Positions 1 through 8,843 of a DNA stretch of 62,416 nucleotides are shown here, in pieces. The notes under the pieces were generated by a model. That model saw nothing but the letters and a program-made list of their open reading frames with translations. It made no database searches and had not been told where the DNA came from. The stretch comes from Candidatus Lachnoclostridium pullistercoris (GTDB lineage: Bacteria > Bacillota > Clostridia > Lachnospirales > Lachnospiraceae). The stretch is taken from NCBI GenBank assembly GCA_019119775.1, contig DWWL01000047.1, forward strand, positions 1-62,416. Reading direction: 5' to 3'. The translations under genes were made by a program, and so were the position numbers. Each line of letters begins with the position of its first letter. The first letter of the stretch is position 1.

Positions 1-534
1 CTCCGTCTCGTCTTCCAGATCCTTATAGATCACATCCTCGTCCGTTCCCAGAATATCCGAGAGCAGCAGCTCATTTCCGTCCCAGTCCACGTTCAGAGGC
101 TCGTCGATGGAGACCTCCAGCCTGGTTTTGCTGTTTCTCCTCAGATACATGAGAATCTCATTCTCAATGCAGCGGGAGGCGTAAGTGGCCAGCTTGATGT
201 TCTTCTCCGGGTTGAAAGTGTTGATGGCCTTGATTAACCCGATGGTTCCGATGGAGATCAGATCCTCCACTCCCACGCTGGTATTGTCGAACTTTTTCGC
301 AATGTAGACCACCAGGCGCAGGTTGTGCTCGATCAGGGTGGACTTCGCCTCCCTGTCCTCCTCCGTCCCCAGTCTGGAGATCATGAGGGACTCCGTTTTC
401 CCGTCCAGGGGCGGGGGCAGGATATCCGCTCCCCCGATATAATGGATCTCCCCCTGCTTTTGTAAAAACATCGTTTTAAAGCTGGGAACCGCCTTAAACT
501 GAAAGCGCCCAGGCACAGAAACCTTTATGATCAT
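1..534 (-). CDS. sigE: RNA polymerase sporulation sigma factor SigE (3' part outside window)
   Basis: Mother-cell sigma factor of early sporulation, made as an inactive precursor and activated by cleavage of its N-terminal pro-sequence by SpoIIGA, whose gene lies directly upstream. The 178 visible codons hold the pro-sequence (about residues 1-30), the family-typical HYIGG (31-35) and LPPPL (39-43) at the pro/mature boundary, and sigma region 2 with [10 protein letters not shown] (71-80) and [10 protein letters not shown] (91-100), which bind core polymerase and the -10 element. Regions 3-4 are off the window edge. The ATG at 534 has an AGGAGGA ribosome site and starts 11 bases after the spoIIGA stop, so the two are co-transcribed, as in other endospore formers. 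Identification is very secure. Confidence 0.96.
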   Translation of the reverse strand, partial: MIIKVSVPGRFQFKAVPSFKTMFLQKQGEIHYIGGADILPPPLDGKTESLMISRLGTEEDREAKSTLIEHNLRLVVYIAKKFDNTSVGVEDLISIGTIGLIKAINTFNPEKNIKLATYASRCIENEILMYLRRNSKTRLEVSIDEPLNVDWDGNELLLSDILGTDEDVIYKDLEDETE

Positions 535-545
535 TTCTTCCTCCT

Positions 546-1448
546 CTACTCATTTTCCGCTTTTTCATTCAGGAGCATGTGATAGCTGCCGTCCGGAGAC
601 AGGGACTGCTTTACGATCCCCACCAGGGGGCGCTCCTCCCTCCTTCTCTCCTCCCCTCTCATAATCTCCATGTAGTCCAGCGTGACCGCCGGGATCACTC
701 CGTCCTGCCGCCCCACCGACCGGTAGGGAATGTAGCAGACGCGGTCCACCCTGCTGCAGATGGTCCTGCAGACCTCATACTCCAGTACGTGGACCGGCCG
801 CTTCCCATCCGGGGAGGTGAGATGATTCCCGGTGTCTAGGAGAGCTTCCGTCTCCGTCTCCCTCCCCTGAAAAGCCAGCTTCACCCGGCAGAGATACCTG
901 CGCTTCCGGCCAGTCTCCGCCGCCGTCAGCCACAGATAACGGCCGGCAGAAAAGGTCCCGGCCGCCATAGCCGCGAAGGCCGCAGCTGAAAGCGTCCCGC
1001 CGCCCCGCGATTCCCCTGACGGAAAACCGCCGCTCTCCTCCCAGACGGAGAAAGAAGCGGCAAACAGATTCTCCGCTCCTTCCCACACGCCGCCTAAAAT
1101 AGCCGCCCCCAGAAAAATTCCGGCCGTATCCTGCAGGATCCGCTTAAAAAACAGCCTCGGACAAATGCCGGTCTTCCTCTCAAAGGCGATCCAGGCCATG
1201 ACAGCCGCCATGACGGCCGTCCCGGGAATGCCGGACACCAGCCCCAGAATGATTCTCAGAGCACCGGATGGTCTGTTTATGGACCACAAAAGGGCCAGAC
1301 AGGCCCACAGAGCTCCGGCGGCAGCCGCGGCCAGCAGCCGCACCGGCGGTCCGTACCGCTTCAGGCATATTTTTACCAGCAGAAGCGTCAGGAAATCCAT
1401 GGACAGATTGCTGAGAAACACAAGATCTATGTATATGGTGCTGTTCAC
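546..1448 (-). CDS. spoIIGA: Sporulation sigma-E factor-processing peptidase SpoIIGA
   Basis: Membrane-embedded aspartic protease that removes the pro-sequence of pro-sigma-E at the sporulation septum. The N-terminal half is hydrophobic with about five membrane segments (residues 5-30, 38-57, 64-88, 108-122, 155-172). The cytoplasmic half carries the catalytic DTGN motif around Asp205, as in the family. At 300 residues it has the usual length. It starts at GTG 1448, preceded by GGAGGTGAGG; no better ATG is in frame. It sits between ftsZ and sigE and is served by an unusually spaced promoter at 1481-1513. Sequence outside the protease motif is divergent, as expected for this family. Confidence 0.93.
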   Translation of the reverse strand: MNSTIYIDLVFLSNLSMDFLTLLLVKICLKRYGPPVRLLAAAAAGALWACLALLWSINRPSGALRIILGLVSGIPGTAVMAAVMAWIAFERKTGICPRLFFKRILQDTAGIFLGAAILGGVWEGAENLFAASFSVWEESGGFPSGESRGGGTLSAAAFAAMAAGTFSAGRYLWLTAAETGRKRRYLCRVKLAFQGRETETEALLDTGNHLTSPDGKRPVHVLEYEVCRTICSRVDRVCYIPYRSVGRQDGVIPAVTLDYMEIMRGEERRREERPLVGIVKQSLSPDGSYHMLLNEKAENE

Positions 1449-1480
1449 TTCAAACGCCTCACCTCCGGTCCATAGAGTCC

Positions 1481-1513
1481 ATTATAGCGGAAAGCGCCGG
1501 CAGAATTTGTCAA
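1481..1513 (-). promoter_or_regulatory. spoIIG-type promoter with 21-bp spacer and Spo0A-like box
   Basis: On the minus strand a TTGACA (1508-1513) and a TATAAT (1481-1486) are separated by 21 bases instead of 17. Bacillus subtilis spoIIG is known for a similarly overlong spacer that makes it dependent on Spo0A~P. Here TTTGACA, one base from the inverted 0A box TTCGACA, overlaps the -35. The promoter lies about 35 bases before the spoIIGA GTG. Spo0A dependence is inferred from the spacing and the near-match box. Confidence 0.7.
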
Positions 1514-1599
1514 ACGGGCAGGCCATATTCCTGTTTTTGGTCGGGAAAAATCGGGCAGATGTGACAGAAAAGAACTCCGCTGCCCTGAAAAATACTCTG

Positions 1600-1641
1600 A
1601 AGAGAAAAAGAGAGCCAGGAATCTGAAACCATTCCCGGCTC
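1600..1641 (-). terminator. Rho-independent terminator of ftsZ
   Basis: Inverted repeat GAGCCGGGAAT/ATTCCTGGCTC (1612-1641) read on the minus strand, followed by a T-rich run, 33 bases after the ftsZ stop. It separates ftsZ from the spoIIG promoter. Confidence 0.75.
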
Positions 1642-1673
1642 TTCTGTATTTGCTTTCAGTTGTCTTCCGGATC

Positions 1674-2966
1674 TTATCTCCGGTTGTCTCCTCTTCCCTC
1701 TCTTCCTTTCTTCAGGAAATCGGGAACATTGATCTGTACTCCCTGGTTGGGACGGTACGCAGATGCAGGACGGCTGTTCTGCTGGGGAGCTGCGCTGCCG
1801 GCAGGGCGGGTATTCTGCGCTGCCGCGCCGTAGGACGCGCCTTCTCCTCCTCTGTAGCCCGGCACTGTGTAGGTGGGCGCCGTGTAGCCGCCTGCCGGCC
1901 GTGCCTGGCTGGCTGTCGCTGCCGCCTCAGAAGCGGGAGCTCCCTGCTTTGCCGGCTGTTTCTTATAGGGATTGCTGAAATCTTTCATGGCACGTCCCAC
2001 AGAAGAGTTCAGTCCCTTGTCAGTCAGCCCGGTGGCGATCACGGTGATAGTGCACTCGTCCTGGGCATTCTCGTCATACATAGCACCGAAGATGATGTTG
2101 GCGTCGTCGCCCGCCAGCTCCTGAACGTAGCTGGCAGCCTCGTTGGCCTCGATCAGGCTGATATCTCCGGAAATATTGATGATCACGTGGCTTGCGCCTT
2201 CGATGGTCGTCTCAAGCAGCGGGCTGGATACTGCCTGCTCCACTGCCTCTTTCGCTTTCTCGTCTCCCTTTGCGTGGCCGATGCCGATGTGGGCGATGCC
2301 CTTGCCGGTCATGACGGTCTGTACATCCGCAAAATCCAGGTTGATCAAGCCGGGAACATTGATCAGGTCGGTGATTCCCTGCACTGCCTGCTGCAGCACC
2401 TCGTCCGCCTTCTTTAAGGCATCCGGCATGGTGGTCCTTCTGTCCACGATCTCCAGCAGCTTGTCGTTGGGGATCACGATCAGAGTGTCCACATTCTCCT
2501 TCAGGTGCTCAATGCCCTGCAGAGCGTTGGTCATACGGGTCTTGGCCTCAAAGCGGAACGGCTTGGTCACTACGCCTACGGTGAGGATGCCCATATCCTT
2601 AGCCAGCTTCGCCACCACGGGAGCTGCTCCCGTACCGGTGCCGCCGCCCATACCGCAGGTGACAAACACCATGTCTGCCCCCTTCATGGCCTGAGCCAGC
2701 TCCTCAGAGCTCTCCTCCGCGGCCTTCTCGCCGATCTCCGGCTTCGCGCCTGCGCCCAGTCCCTTTGTCAGCTTCTCGCCGATCTGCATGGCAGTGGGAG
2801 CCTTGCACAGCTGAAGCGCCTGCTTGTCCGTATTCACTCCGATGAACTCCACTCCGGCGATATTCTCGTCGATCATGCGGTTCACCGCGTTGTTTCCTGC
2901 TCCGCCCACACCGATCACAATGATTCTGGCTGAATTCTCTGTTTCATTTATCTTAATCTCCAGCAA
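1674..2966 (-). CDS. ftsZ: Cell division protein FtsZ
   Basis: Tubulin-like GTPase that polymerises into the Z ring at mid-cell and recruits the divisome. The GTP-binding signature GGGTGTG is at 107-113, after the Rossmann-like [10 protein letters not shown] at 19-28. A globular core to about residue 320 is followed by an Ala/Gly/Pro-rich linker of about 80 residues and the conserved C-terminal peptide VPDFLKKG, the docking site for FtsA/SepF-type anchors. The start is TTG at 2966 (Met-Leu-Glu-Ile), eight bases after GGAGG, with no competing ATG before the conserved core. At 430 residues it is slightly longer than average because of the linker. It has its own promoter at 3060-3088 and a terminator downstream. 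No ftsA is adjacent. Confidence 0.98.
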   Translation of the reverse strand: MLEIKINETENSARIIVIGVGGAGNNAVNRMIDENIAGVEFIGVNTDKQALQLCKAPTAMQIGEKLTKGLGAGAKPEIGEKAAEESSEELAQAMKGADMVFVTCGMGGGTGTGAAPVVAKLAKDMGILTVGVVTKPFRFEAKTRMTNALQGIEHLKENVDTLIVIPNDKLLEIVDRRTTMPDALKKADEVLQQAVQGITDLINVPGLINLDFADVQTVMTGKGIAHIGIGHAKGDEKAKEAVEQAVSSPLLETTIEGASHVIINISGDISLIEANEAASYVQELAGDDANIIFGAMYDENAQDECTITVIATGLTDKGLNSSVGRAMKDFSNPYKKQPAKQGAPASEAAATASQARPAGGYTAPTYTVPGYRGGEGASYGAAAQNTRPAGSAAPQQNSRPASAYRPNQGVQINVPDFLKKGREGRGDNRR

Positions 2967-3059
2967 GATTATTTCCTCCTTTAACCCTTTTTTCGCTTCT
3001 GTCTTCCCGGCTTCTGATTTATGTCAACTATCTTTTACAGTTTCCGCGGTTCTCCTAAT

Positions 3060-3088
3060 ACTATATTTGATTTTTGAAAAAATATCAA
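3060..3088 (-). promoter_or_regulatory. Sigma-A promoter of ftsZ
   Basis: TTGATA (3083-3088), 17-base spacer, TATAGT (3060-3065) on the minus strand in the AT-rich 169-bp divIB-ftsZ gap. It would allow ftsZ transcription independent of the upstream dcw genes. Confidence 0.65.
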
Positions 3089-3135
3089 CTCCTAATTGCT
3101 TAAAAATCCTGCAAAAATTGCATTTTTTTCTGTTC

Positions 3136-3873
3136 CTAGGACCGCTTCTTGAAGGTGTAGGTCCGGCTGGTGTTCGCCTCGTCGTAGGAATCCAGGTACA
3201 GCGTGCCTGCCTGTCCCTGCAGCACCGGCAGCGTATCGTGGAGAACGGAGATCTTTCCGTTCATGGAACTGCTGTCTCCCAGCTCCACGTCGATCTCCCC
3301 GATTTTCAGCGTCACCTGATTCCTGGCGCCGAAACGGATCTCATCCACCTGGATATCATAGTCATAGAGCGCCTGGGTCAGACTCAGGATCTCGTCAAAC
3401 ACCTTGGGATCCGCCACCGGAAGGGGGGCATAGAGGGCAATGTGGCCGAACTCCAGACCTGTAACCTCCGGGACCCCCGCCAGCTTTTCGTTGGTGCTGT
3501 CCACGATAATGCCGTCCTTGTCAAAATACATATAGCTGCTCATATACCGCAGATAGCCCACAATGCTCTTCTCGTAGACGATCACCTCCACATGGGTGGG
3601 ACTCTCAAACACCAGATCGTAATCCTCCACATAGGGGATCTTTTTGTGGTCCTTCAGACGGTCGCTCAAATAGCAGTAGATCAGGCTCCTCTCCTTTGCC
3701 GTGGGAAATAAGATCCTGGTGATCTCCTCGCTGTCGCAGCGGCTGTTTCCCGTGACCGTCACTTCCGTGATCTGGATGGAAAAACCGGCCGCCGCAAACA
3801 GAAGGATCAGCACTGCCGCAAGCACCAGCCATTTTTTTATCTTTCTTTTTCCTTTGCCTCTTGTCTCCGCCAT
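3136..3873 (-). CDS. divIB: Cell division protein FtsQ/DivIB
   Basis: Bitopic divisome protein that links FtsL/DivIC and the septal synthase. It has a short basic cytoplasmic N-terminus (residues 1-14, Lys/Arg-rich), one membrane segment at about 15-32, then a POTRA-like domain beginning with ITEVTVTGNSRCDSEEI and a beta-rich extracytoplasmic domain to the end. The 245-residue length fits the family. Its start overlaps the last 37 bases of murA, so it is translated from the same message. Family sequence conservation is low, so the call rests on architecture, the N-terminal POTRA signature and position between murA and ftsZ. Confidence 0.88.
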   Translation of the reverse strand: MAETRGKGKRKIKKWLVLAAVLILLFAAAGFSIQITEVTVTGNSRCDSEEITRILFPTAKERSLIYCYLSDRLKDHKKIPYVEDYDLVFESPTHVEVIVYEKSIVGYLRYMSSYMYFDKDGIIVDSTNEKLAGVPEVTGLEFGHIALYAPLPVADPKVFDEILSLTQALYDYDIQVDEIRFGARNQVTLKIGEIDVELGDSSSMNGKISVLHDTLPVLQGQAGTLYLDSYDEANTSRTYTFKKRS

Positions 3874-5111
3874 CGGATATCCGCACCTGCCAGCCGCAAA
3901 TCCCGGCAGATGTCCTCGTACCCCCTCTCTATGTGAAAGCAGTCGTATATCTCTGTTTTCCCGGCCGCCGCCAGTCCGGCGACCACCAGGGCCGCTCCGC
4001 CCCGCAGATCTCTGGCCCGAACCCGGCCGCCGCTTAAAGACGGCCTCCCGCAGACAACCGCCTCTCCTTCCCGGACCTGGATCCGGGCACCCAGCTTTTT
4101 AAATTCCTCCGCCGTCTCGTAGCGGCCCTCAAAAACCGTCTCCCGGATCCGGCTGCACCCGTCGGCGCAGCAGAGAAGCCCCATCAGGGGCGACTGAAGG
4201 TCGGTGGGGAATTCCGGGTACGGTCCCGTCTGCACTGAGACCGGAAGGAGAGGTCCCTCCATTCTCACAGCGACAGCATCTTCCCCCAGGGAAAAGCCGG
4301 CTCCCGCCTGCTTAAGCACCCGGATCACTTCCTTTAAATGTCCCGGCTTTACTCCCTCCAGAAGCACCTCGCCCCGGCCGGCCATGGCCGCCATCAGATA
4401 GGTTCCGGCCACGATCCGGTCTCCCGACACGCGGAAGCGGCAGCCGCGGAGGCGCTTTCTGCCAAAGACAGTGATCATCTCCGTTCCGCCTCCCCGGACG
4501 TCTGCTCCCATCCCGTTTAAGAAGGCGCAGAGCTCCTCGATCTCCGGCTCTCTCGCCGCCCCGCAGATCACCGTCTCCCCCTCTGCCAGCACAGCCGCCA
4601 GGAGGGCGTTCTCTGTGGCTCCCACGCTGGGATAGGGGAAATGGATCTCTGCTCCCGCAAGGTGCTCTGCCCTGGCGCGGATAAAACAGCCGTCCTCCCG
4701 GATCTCTGCCCCCAGAGCCCGCAGCGCCTGCAGGTGAAAATCAATGGGACGTTTCCCGATGGAACAGCCTCCCGGATAGGCGGTGGAGGCTCTGCCCTCT
4801 CTCGCCAAAACTGCGCCTAAAAGGACGATGGAGGAGCGCATCTGCCGCACAAAGGTCTCCGGCAGGTCCGTCCGCGCCAGCTCTGCCGGGCAGATGGTCA
4901 GCTCTCCGCCTCTCAGGGTGCAGCCGCAGCCCATAAACTTCAATATCCCCATCATACAAAAAACATCCTGTATGGCGGGGACATTGGTAATGACTGTCGT
5001 CTCATCGCTTAATATGGAAGCCGCCATCATGGGCAGCACTCCGTTTTTGGACCCCTGGACGGGGATCCGGCCCTTCAGCCTGCGAAAACCTCCGATCTGT
5101 ATCTCTGACAC
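3837..5111 (-). CDS. murA: UDP-N-acetylglucosamine 1-carboxyvinyltransferase MurA
   Basis: First committed step of peptidoglycan synthesis in the cytoplasm: enolpyruvyl transfer from PEP to UDP-GlcNAc. Two EPSP-synthase-like domains are visible. Lys22-Asn23 in GSKNG, MRSS at 91-94 and the catalytic loop PGGCSIGKRPID with Cys116 (the fosfomycin target in homologues) are all present. GTG start at 5111 with AGGAGG eight bases upstream. At 424 residues it is full length. It occupies the place after ftsW where murG often sits in related clusters, and overlaps divIB by 37 bases. Confidence 0.96.
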   Translation of the reverse strand: MSEIQIGGFRRLKGRIPVQGSKNGVLPMMAASILSDETTVITNVPAIQDVFCMMGILKFMGCGCTLRGGELTICPAELARTDLPETFVRQMRSSIVLLGAVLAREGRASTAYPGGCSIGKRPIDFHLQALRALGAEIREDGCFIRARAEHLAGAEIHFPYPSVGATENALLAAVLAEGETVICGAAREPEIEELCAFLNGMGADVRGGGTEMITVFGRKRLRGCRFRVSGDRIVAGTYLMAAMAGRGEVLLEGVKPGHLKEVIRVLKQAGAGFSLGEDAVAVRMEGPLLPVSVQTGPYPEFPTDLQSPLMGLLCCADGCSRIRETVFEGRYETAEEFKKLGARIQVREGEAVVCGRPSLSGGRVRARDLRGGAALVVAGLAAAGKTEIYDCFHIERGYEDICRDLRLAGADIRWRRQEAKEKER

Positions 5112-5180
5112 CCGTGCCGCCTCCTGCCGCTTCTATACTCTATCCTATGCGGCAGAAGCCTGACCGGTGCAGGCTTCTTT

Positions 5181-6368
5181 TTATTTCTCCAGCTTGATCT
5201 GATTGGATACGCTGAGCACGATTCCCATCTCCACCATCAAAAACAGCACCGACGTGCCTCCATAGCTGATGAACGGCAGTGTGATTCCCGTGTTGGGGAT
5301 GGAGTTGGTCACAACGGCGATATTTAAAATCACCTGGATGGCAATGTGGGCCATCACTCCCACCACCAGAAGAGCCCCGAACAAATCGGGAGCACTGTTG
5401 GCCACGATCATAAACTGGTAGATCATAAACAAAAATATGAAGATCACCGAGACGGCGCCGAACAGCCCCAGCTCTTCACAGATAATGGAAAAAATCATAT
5501 CGTTCTGGGCCTCGGGGAGAAATCCCATTTTCTGGACGCTCTCCCCCAGTCCCTTTCCCAAAAGCCCGCCGGATCCGATGGCGTACAGGCCCTGAAGGAC
5601 CTGAAAGCCTCCCTCCTGGGAAAATGCCTCCGGATTCAGCCATACATTGATCCGCTCCAGCTGATAGCTCTGGAGCAGGCCGATGGCCTCCAGCGCGTGG
5701 CCGATCTGTCCGGCAAAGCAGTAGACCACTCCCGCCGCTCCCACGCAGGCGCCGAAGATCAGTTTTTTCTTAGTGGCCACAAAAAGCATGACAAACACGA
5801 TGCCGCAGATAATGATGCCGGAGCTTAAGTTGTTGGCCGCCACCAGCACCGCCAGGGGCAGGGCCATGACCCCCACCATCACCATATTTTTAAAGCGGTT
5901 GATGTGGCCTCCCATGCGGGTGATCACCACCGCCAGGGTGACGATCAGAGCCACCTTCACAAACTCTGTGGGCTGAAAGCTCAAAGGCCCCACCCCCAGC
6001 CAGCGCCGCTTGCCGTTGACTACTCGTCCAAACAGGCTCACGGCAATCATGAACACATAGGACATCACATAGGCCAGGGCCGCGAATTTGGCAAAAAAGT
6101 GATAATTGATCTTGGAAATGATGACCATCACCACCAGTCCGCCTGCTGCGATCAGCGCCTGTTTTTTCATGAAATATCCCGCGTCTCCGTACATCAGCTG
6201 CGCCGTATAGGAACTGGCGCTGTAGATCATGATCAGACCGAATACGGTTACGAAAATCACCGTAAACAGCAGACTGTAGTTATAGAATCTCCTGACTCTT
6301 TTTTTCTTTCTCGGCTGTGTCTGCGGCGGGCGTTCTTCCTGCCGCACCTGCTGCTGCCTTCCTGCCAT
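5181..6368 (-). CDS. ftsW: SEDS-family peptidoglycan glycosyltransferase FtsW/SpoVE
   Basis: Polytopic membrane enzyme that polymerises lipid II glycan strands, paired with a class B PBP. A basic cytoplasmic N-terminus rich in Lys/Arg/Gln (residues 1-26) is followed by about ten membrane helices. The SEDS signature QPTEFVKVALIV and the C-terminal INIAVVTNSIPNTGITLPFISYGG region are present, the latter typical of the FtsW/SpoVE subfamily. ATG at 6368 after GGAGAGGAG. With one copy in this cluster and two class B PBPs nearby it could serve division, spore cortex synthesis, or both; the sequence alone does not separate FtsW from SpoVE. Confidence 0.92.
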   Translation of the reverse strand: MAGRQQQVRQEERPPQTQPRKKKRVRRFYNYSLLFTVIFVTVFGLIMIYSASSYTAQLMYGDAGYFMKKQALIAAGGLVVMVIISKINYHFFAKFAALAYVMSYVFMIAVSLFGRVVNGKRRWLGVGPLSFQPTEFVKVALIVTLAVVITRMGGHINRFKNMVMVGVMALPLAVLVAANNLSSGIIICGIVFVMLFVATKKKLIFGACVGAAGVVYCFAGQIGHALEAIGLLQSYQLERINVWLNPEAFSQEGGFQVLQGLYAIGSGGLLGKGLGESVQKMGFLPEAQNDMIFSIICEELGLFGAVSVIFIFLFMIYQFMIVANSAPDLFGALLVVGVMAHIAIQVILNIAVVTNSIPNTGITLPFISYGGTSVLFLMVEMGIVLSVSNQIKLEK

Positions 6369-6385
6369 GGCTCCTCTCCTTTTTC

Positions 6386-6440
6386 ATTTCTGCGGACAGC
6401 GGACCAGGGGACATGCCTCCATGTCTGTCCGGCGGCTGCC
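6386..6440. repeat. Short hairpin repeat, family D copy 1
   Basis: Intergenic segment between ftsW and murD beginning TTTCTGCGGACAGC and ending CGGCGGCTGCC. CGGACAG and CTGTCCG can pair, as can GACATG and CATGTC. A related segment with the same first 14 bases and a matching end occurs at 55654-55709. Recognised by eye only. Confidence 0.45.
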
Positions 6441-6454
6441 GCGGGATACTTGAC

Positions 6455-7807
6455 TTACAGCTGGCGGACGCACTCTTTAAAGATCCGTCCCCGTTCCTCA
6501 TAATCCCGGAACATGCCCCAGCTGGCGCAGGCGGGGGAGAGCAGCACGCAGTCTCCCCGGTCCGCATAAGAAGCGCAGACCCGGACCGCCTCCGCCATGT
6601 CCTCCGCATACATAATCTCAGAAAACCCGTGCTCTCTGGCGCACTGGGCGATCTTTTCCCTGGTCTGACCGATCAGCACCAGGTACTTTACTTTTCCTCC
6701 GAAACTCTCGATCCACTCGTCGTAGGTGGAACCCTTGTCATAGCCGCCGGCAATCAGGATCGTAGGGCCGGGCATGGCCTTCACCGCCTGAATTGCCGCG
6801 TCCGGGTTCGTTCCCTTGGAGTCGTTGTAGTATTTCACTCCCGCCCGCTCCAGCACAAACTCGATGCGGTGCTCCACCGCCTTAAACTTTTTCGCCGCCT
6901 CCACAATGTTCTTCATGGGCACGCCGGCGGCTGCGCTCATGGCGATGGCCGCCATCACGTTCTCATAGTTGTGACGGCCCAGGATCTGGAGATCGTGAAC
7001 GTTTAACAGCTCCTCCGTCTTCCCGTCATGGGCGCTGAAGATCTTGTCCCCGTCCAGGAAATAGCCGTCCTTCAGCTTTTCCCGGCTGCTGAAAAAGATC
7101 ACCTTCGGCTTCAGCTCCTTCCGCTGTCCGAACTCCCGCAGCACCGGATCGTCATAGTTCAGCACGCAGGTGTCTTCCTCCTTCTGATTCATGGTAATGC
7201 TCTCCTTCACGGAGATGTAGCACTCCATGGTCTTGTGGCGGTTCAAATGATCCGGCGTGATGTTTAAAATGGCGCTGATGTCCGGCCGGAAATCCATGAT
7301 CGTCTCCAGCTGGAAGCTGGAAACCTCCGCCACTGTGACGGAGTCATCCTCCGTTGCCAGCGCCTCCTCCGTGTAGGGGATGCCGATATTTCCCACCACA
7401 TGCACGTCCTTAAACCAGGATTTCATGATCTCTCCCGTGAGGGCCGTGGTTGTGGTCTTTCCGTTGGTGCCGGTGATGGCGATGAGCTTTCCCTTGGCGC
7501 ACTGATAGGCCAGCTGGATCTCACTCCAGATGGGGATCTTCACATCGTCCAGCACAGAGACAAAGGGGGCGTCCAGAGGAATTCCGGGGCTGATGACGCA
7601 CAGCTCCACCCCCAGAAGGTCCGTTCTCTTCAGTTCTCCCAAGACGACCTCCACCTTGTCCTTCTGATCAAATTTTCCGCGGATCTCTCCCTTGTTCAGA
7701 TCGGGATTGCTGTCATAGAGCACGACCTCTCCGCCCATGTCAAGGAGCAGCCTGGCAGCGGCGAGTCCGCTCTTTCCCGTTCCTGCAACGATAACCTTCT
7801 GACTCAT
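6455..7807 (-). CDS. murD: UDP-N-acetylmuramoylalanine-D-glutamate ligase MurD
   Basis: ATP-dependent cytoplasmic ligase adding D-Glu to UDP-MurNAc-L-Ala. An N-terminal Rossmann-like UDP-binding domain (GTGKSGLAAARLL, residues 9-21) is followed by the ATP-binding P-loop ITGTNGKTTTT (111-121) and the Mur ligase central and C-terminal domains, including DHLNRH and the NDSKGTNPDAA segment that carries the family's carbamylated-Lys and magnesium-ligand region. 450 residues, full length. ATG 7807 follows GGAGGAGACA and lies 9 bases after the mraY stop, so the genes are co-transcribed. murE and murF are absent from this cluster. Confidence 0.97.
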   Translation of the reverse strand: MSQKVIVAGTGKSGLAAARLLLDMGGEVVLYDSNPDLNKGEIRGKFDQKDKVEVVLGELKRTDLLGVELCVISPGIPLDAPFVSVLDDVKIPIWSEIQLAYQCAKGKLIAITGTNGKTTTTALTGEIMKSWFKDVHVVGNIGIPYTEEALATEDDSVTVAEVSSFQLETIMDFRPDISAILNITPDHLNRHKTMECYISVKESITMNQKEEDTCVLNYDDPVLREFGQRKELKPKVIFFSSREKLKDGYFLDGDKIFSAHDGKTEELLNVHDLQILGRHNYENVMAAIAMSAAAGVPMKNIVEAAKKFKAVEHRIEFVLERAGVKYYNDSKGTNPDAAIQAVKAMPGPTILIAGGYDKGSTYDEWIESFGGKVKYLVLIGQTREKIAQCAREHGFSEIMYAEDMAEAVRVCASYADRGDCVLLSPACASWGMFRDYEERGRIFKECVRQL

Positions 7808-7816
7808 TGTCTCCTC

Positions 7817-8785
7817 CTATAATCCTAAGTAAGCGATCAGGCAGAGAATGGCGGTGATAATGGAAAAGACCGCCACCACTCTCGTCTCTGACCAGCCGCA
7901 AAGCTCAAAGTGATGATGGATGGGAGCCATTTTGAAAATGCGCTTTCCACCCGTCTTTTTAAAGTACGTCACCTGGATGATGACGGACAGGACCTCCACC
8001 AGATAGATCAGTCCCACAATGGCGATGAACAGGGGAATCTGCATCATAAACGCGCTGGCCGCCACAAAGCCGCCCAGGGCCAGGGAACCGGTATCTCCCA
8101 TAAATACCTTCGCCGGATACACGTTAAACAGCAGAAAGCCGAGAAGGCTTCCCACCACGGCTCCGGTAATCGGGCTGATCCCGGCGTTTTCCCCCACTGC
8201 CACCACGGTCATGAAGGTTGCCACCAGAATGGTGACGCTGGTGCACAGGCCGTCCAGTCCGTCGGTAAAGTTCACTCCGTTGTCCGTTCCCAGAGTGACG
8301 AAGAACAGAAACGGGATGAACAGCCATCCCAGATTCAGATAATATCCGCTGTCAAATCCGCCGGTGAAGGGGATGAGGATCGCCGTCCCCACATCCTCCG
8401 CCGTCATCAGATACCAGCAGAAGATCCCGGTGATCACAAACTGTCCAAGCAGCTTCTGCTTCGGGTTCAGTCCCTCGGACCGCTTCATCACGATCTTGAT
8501 GTAGTCGTCTAAAAAACCGATGATCCCGAAGCCCACCGTCACAAACAGGACGGGAATGATCTTGGGATAATCCTTCAGGTAAAATAAGGAAGTCACGATG
8601 ATGCTGGTCAGAATCACCAGCCCGCCCATGGTGGGTGTCCCCTGCTTTTTTAAATGGGCCTGGGGACCGTCATCCCGCACCTGCTGGCCGAATTTCAGCT
8701 TGTGGAGAAAGGGAATCACCACCGGGCACAAAATCGCGCTCACCGCAAAGGCAATAATAATTGCCAGTATGGTTTCATTTATCAT
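7817..8785 (-). CDS. mraY: Phospho-N-acetylmuramoyl-pentapeptide-transferase MraY
   Basis: Integral membrane enzyme that transfers phospho-MurNAc-pentapeptide to undecaprenyl phosphate, giving lipid I. About ten membrane segments are visible. Family motifs present are FLDDYIKIVMKRSEGL with paired Asp residues, NFTDGLDGL with the catalytic Asp, and the C-terminal APIHHHFE histidine motif that binds the nucleotide. 322 residues is standard. Start ATG 8785 with AGAGGTG. It lies between the sporulation-type PBP and murD, the usual dcw order minus murE/murF. Confidence 0.97.
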   Translation of the reverse strand: MINETILAIIIAFAVSAILCPVVIPFLHKLKFGQQVRDDGPQAHLKKQGTPTMGGLVILTSIIVTSLFYLKDYPKIIPVLFVTVGFGIIGFLDDYIKIVMKRSEGLNPKQKLLGQFVITGIFCWYLMTAEDVGTAILIPFTGGFDSGYYLNLGWLFIPFLFFVTLGTDNGVNFTDGLDGLCTSVTILVATFMTVVAVGENAGISPITGAVVGSLLGFLLFNVYPAKVFMGDTGSLALGGFVAASAFMMQIPLFIAIVGLIYLVEVLSVIIQVTYFKKTGGKRIFKMAPIHHHFELCGWSETRVVAVFSIITAILCLIAYLGL

Positions 8786-8843
8786 ATCGCACCTCTGTCT
8801 TTTATGTATTCACGGAATAGTATACGTCTTTTTCCGGGAATAA

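Noticed and set aside
1165..1626. 153-codon frame opposite spoIIGA
   Set aside because: Shadow frame over spoIIGA and its promoter, without homology or a ribosome site.
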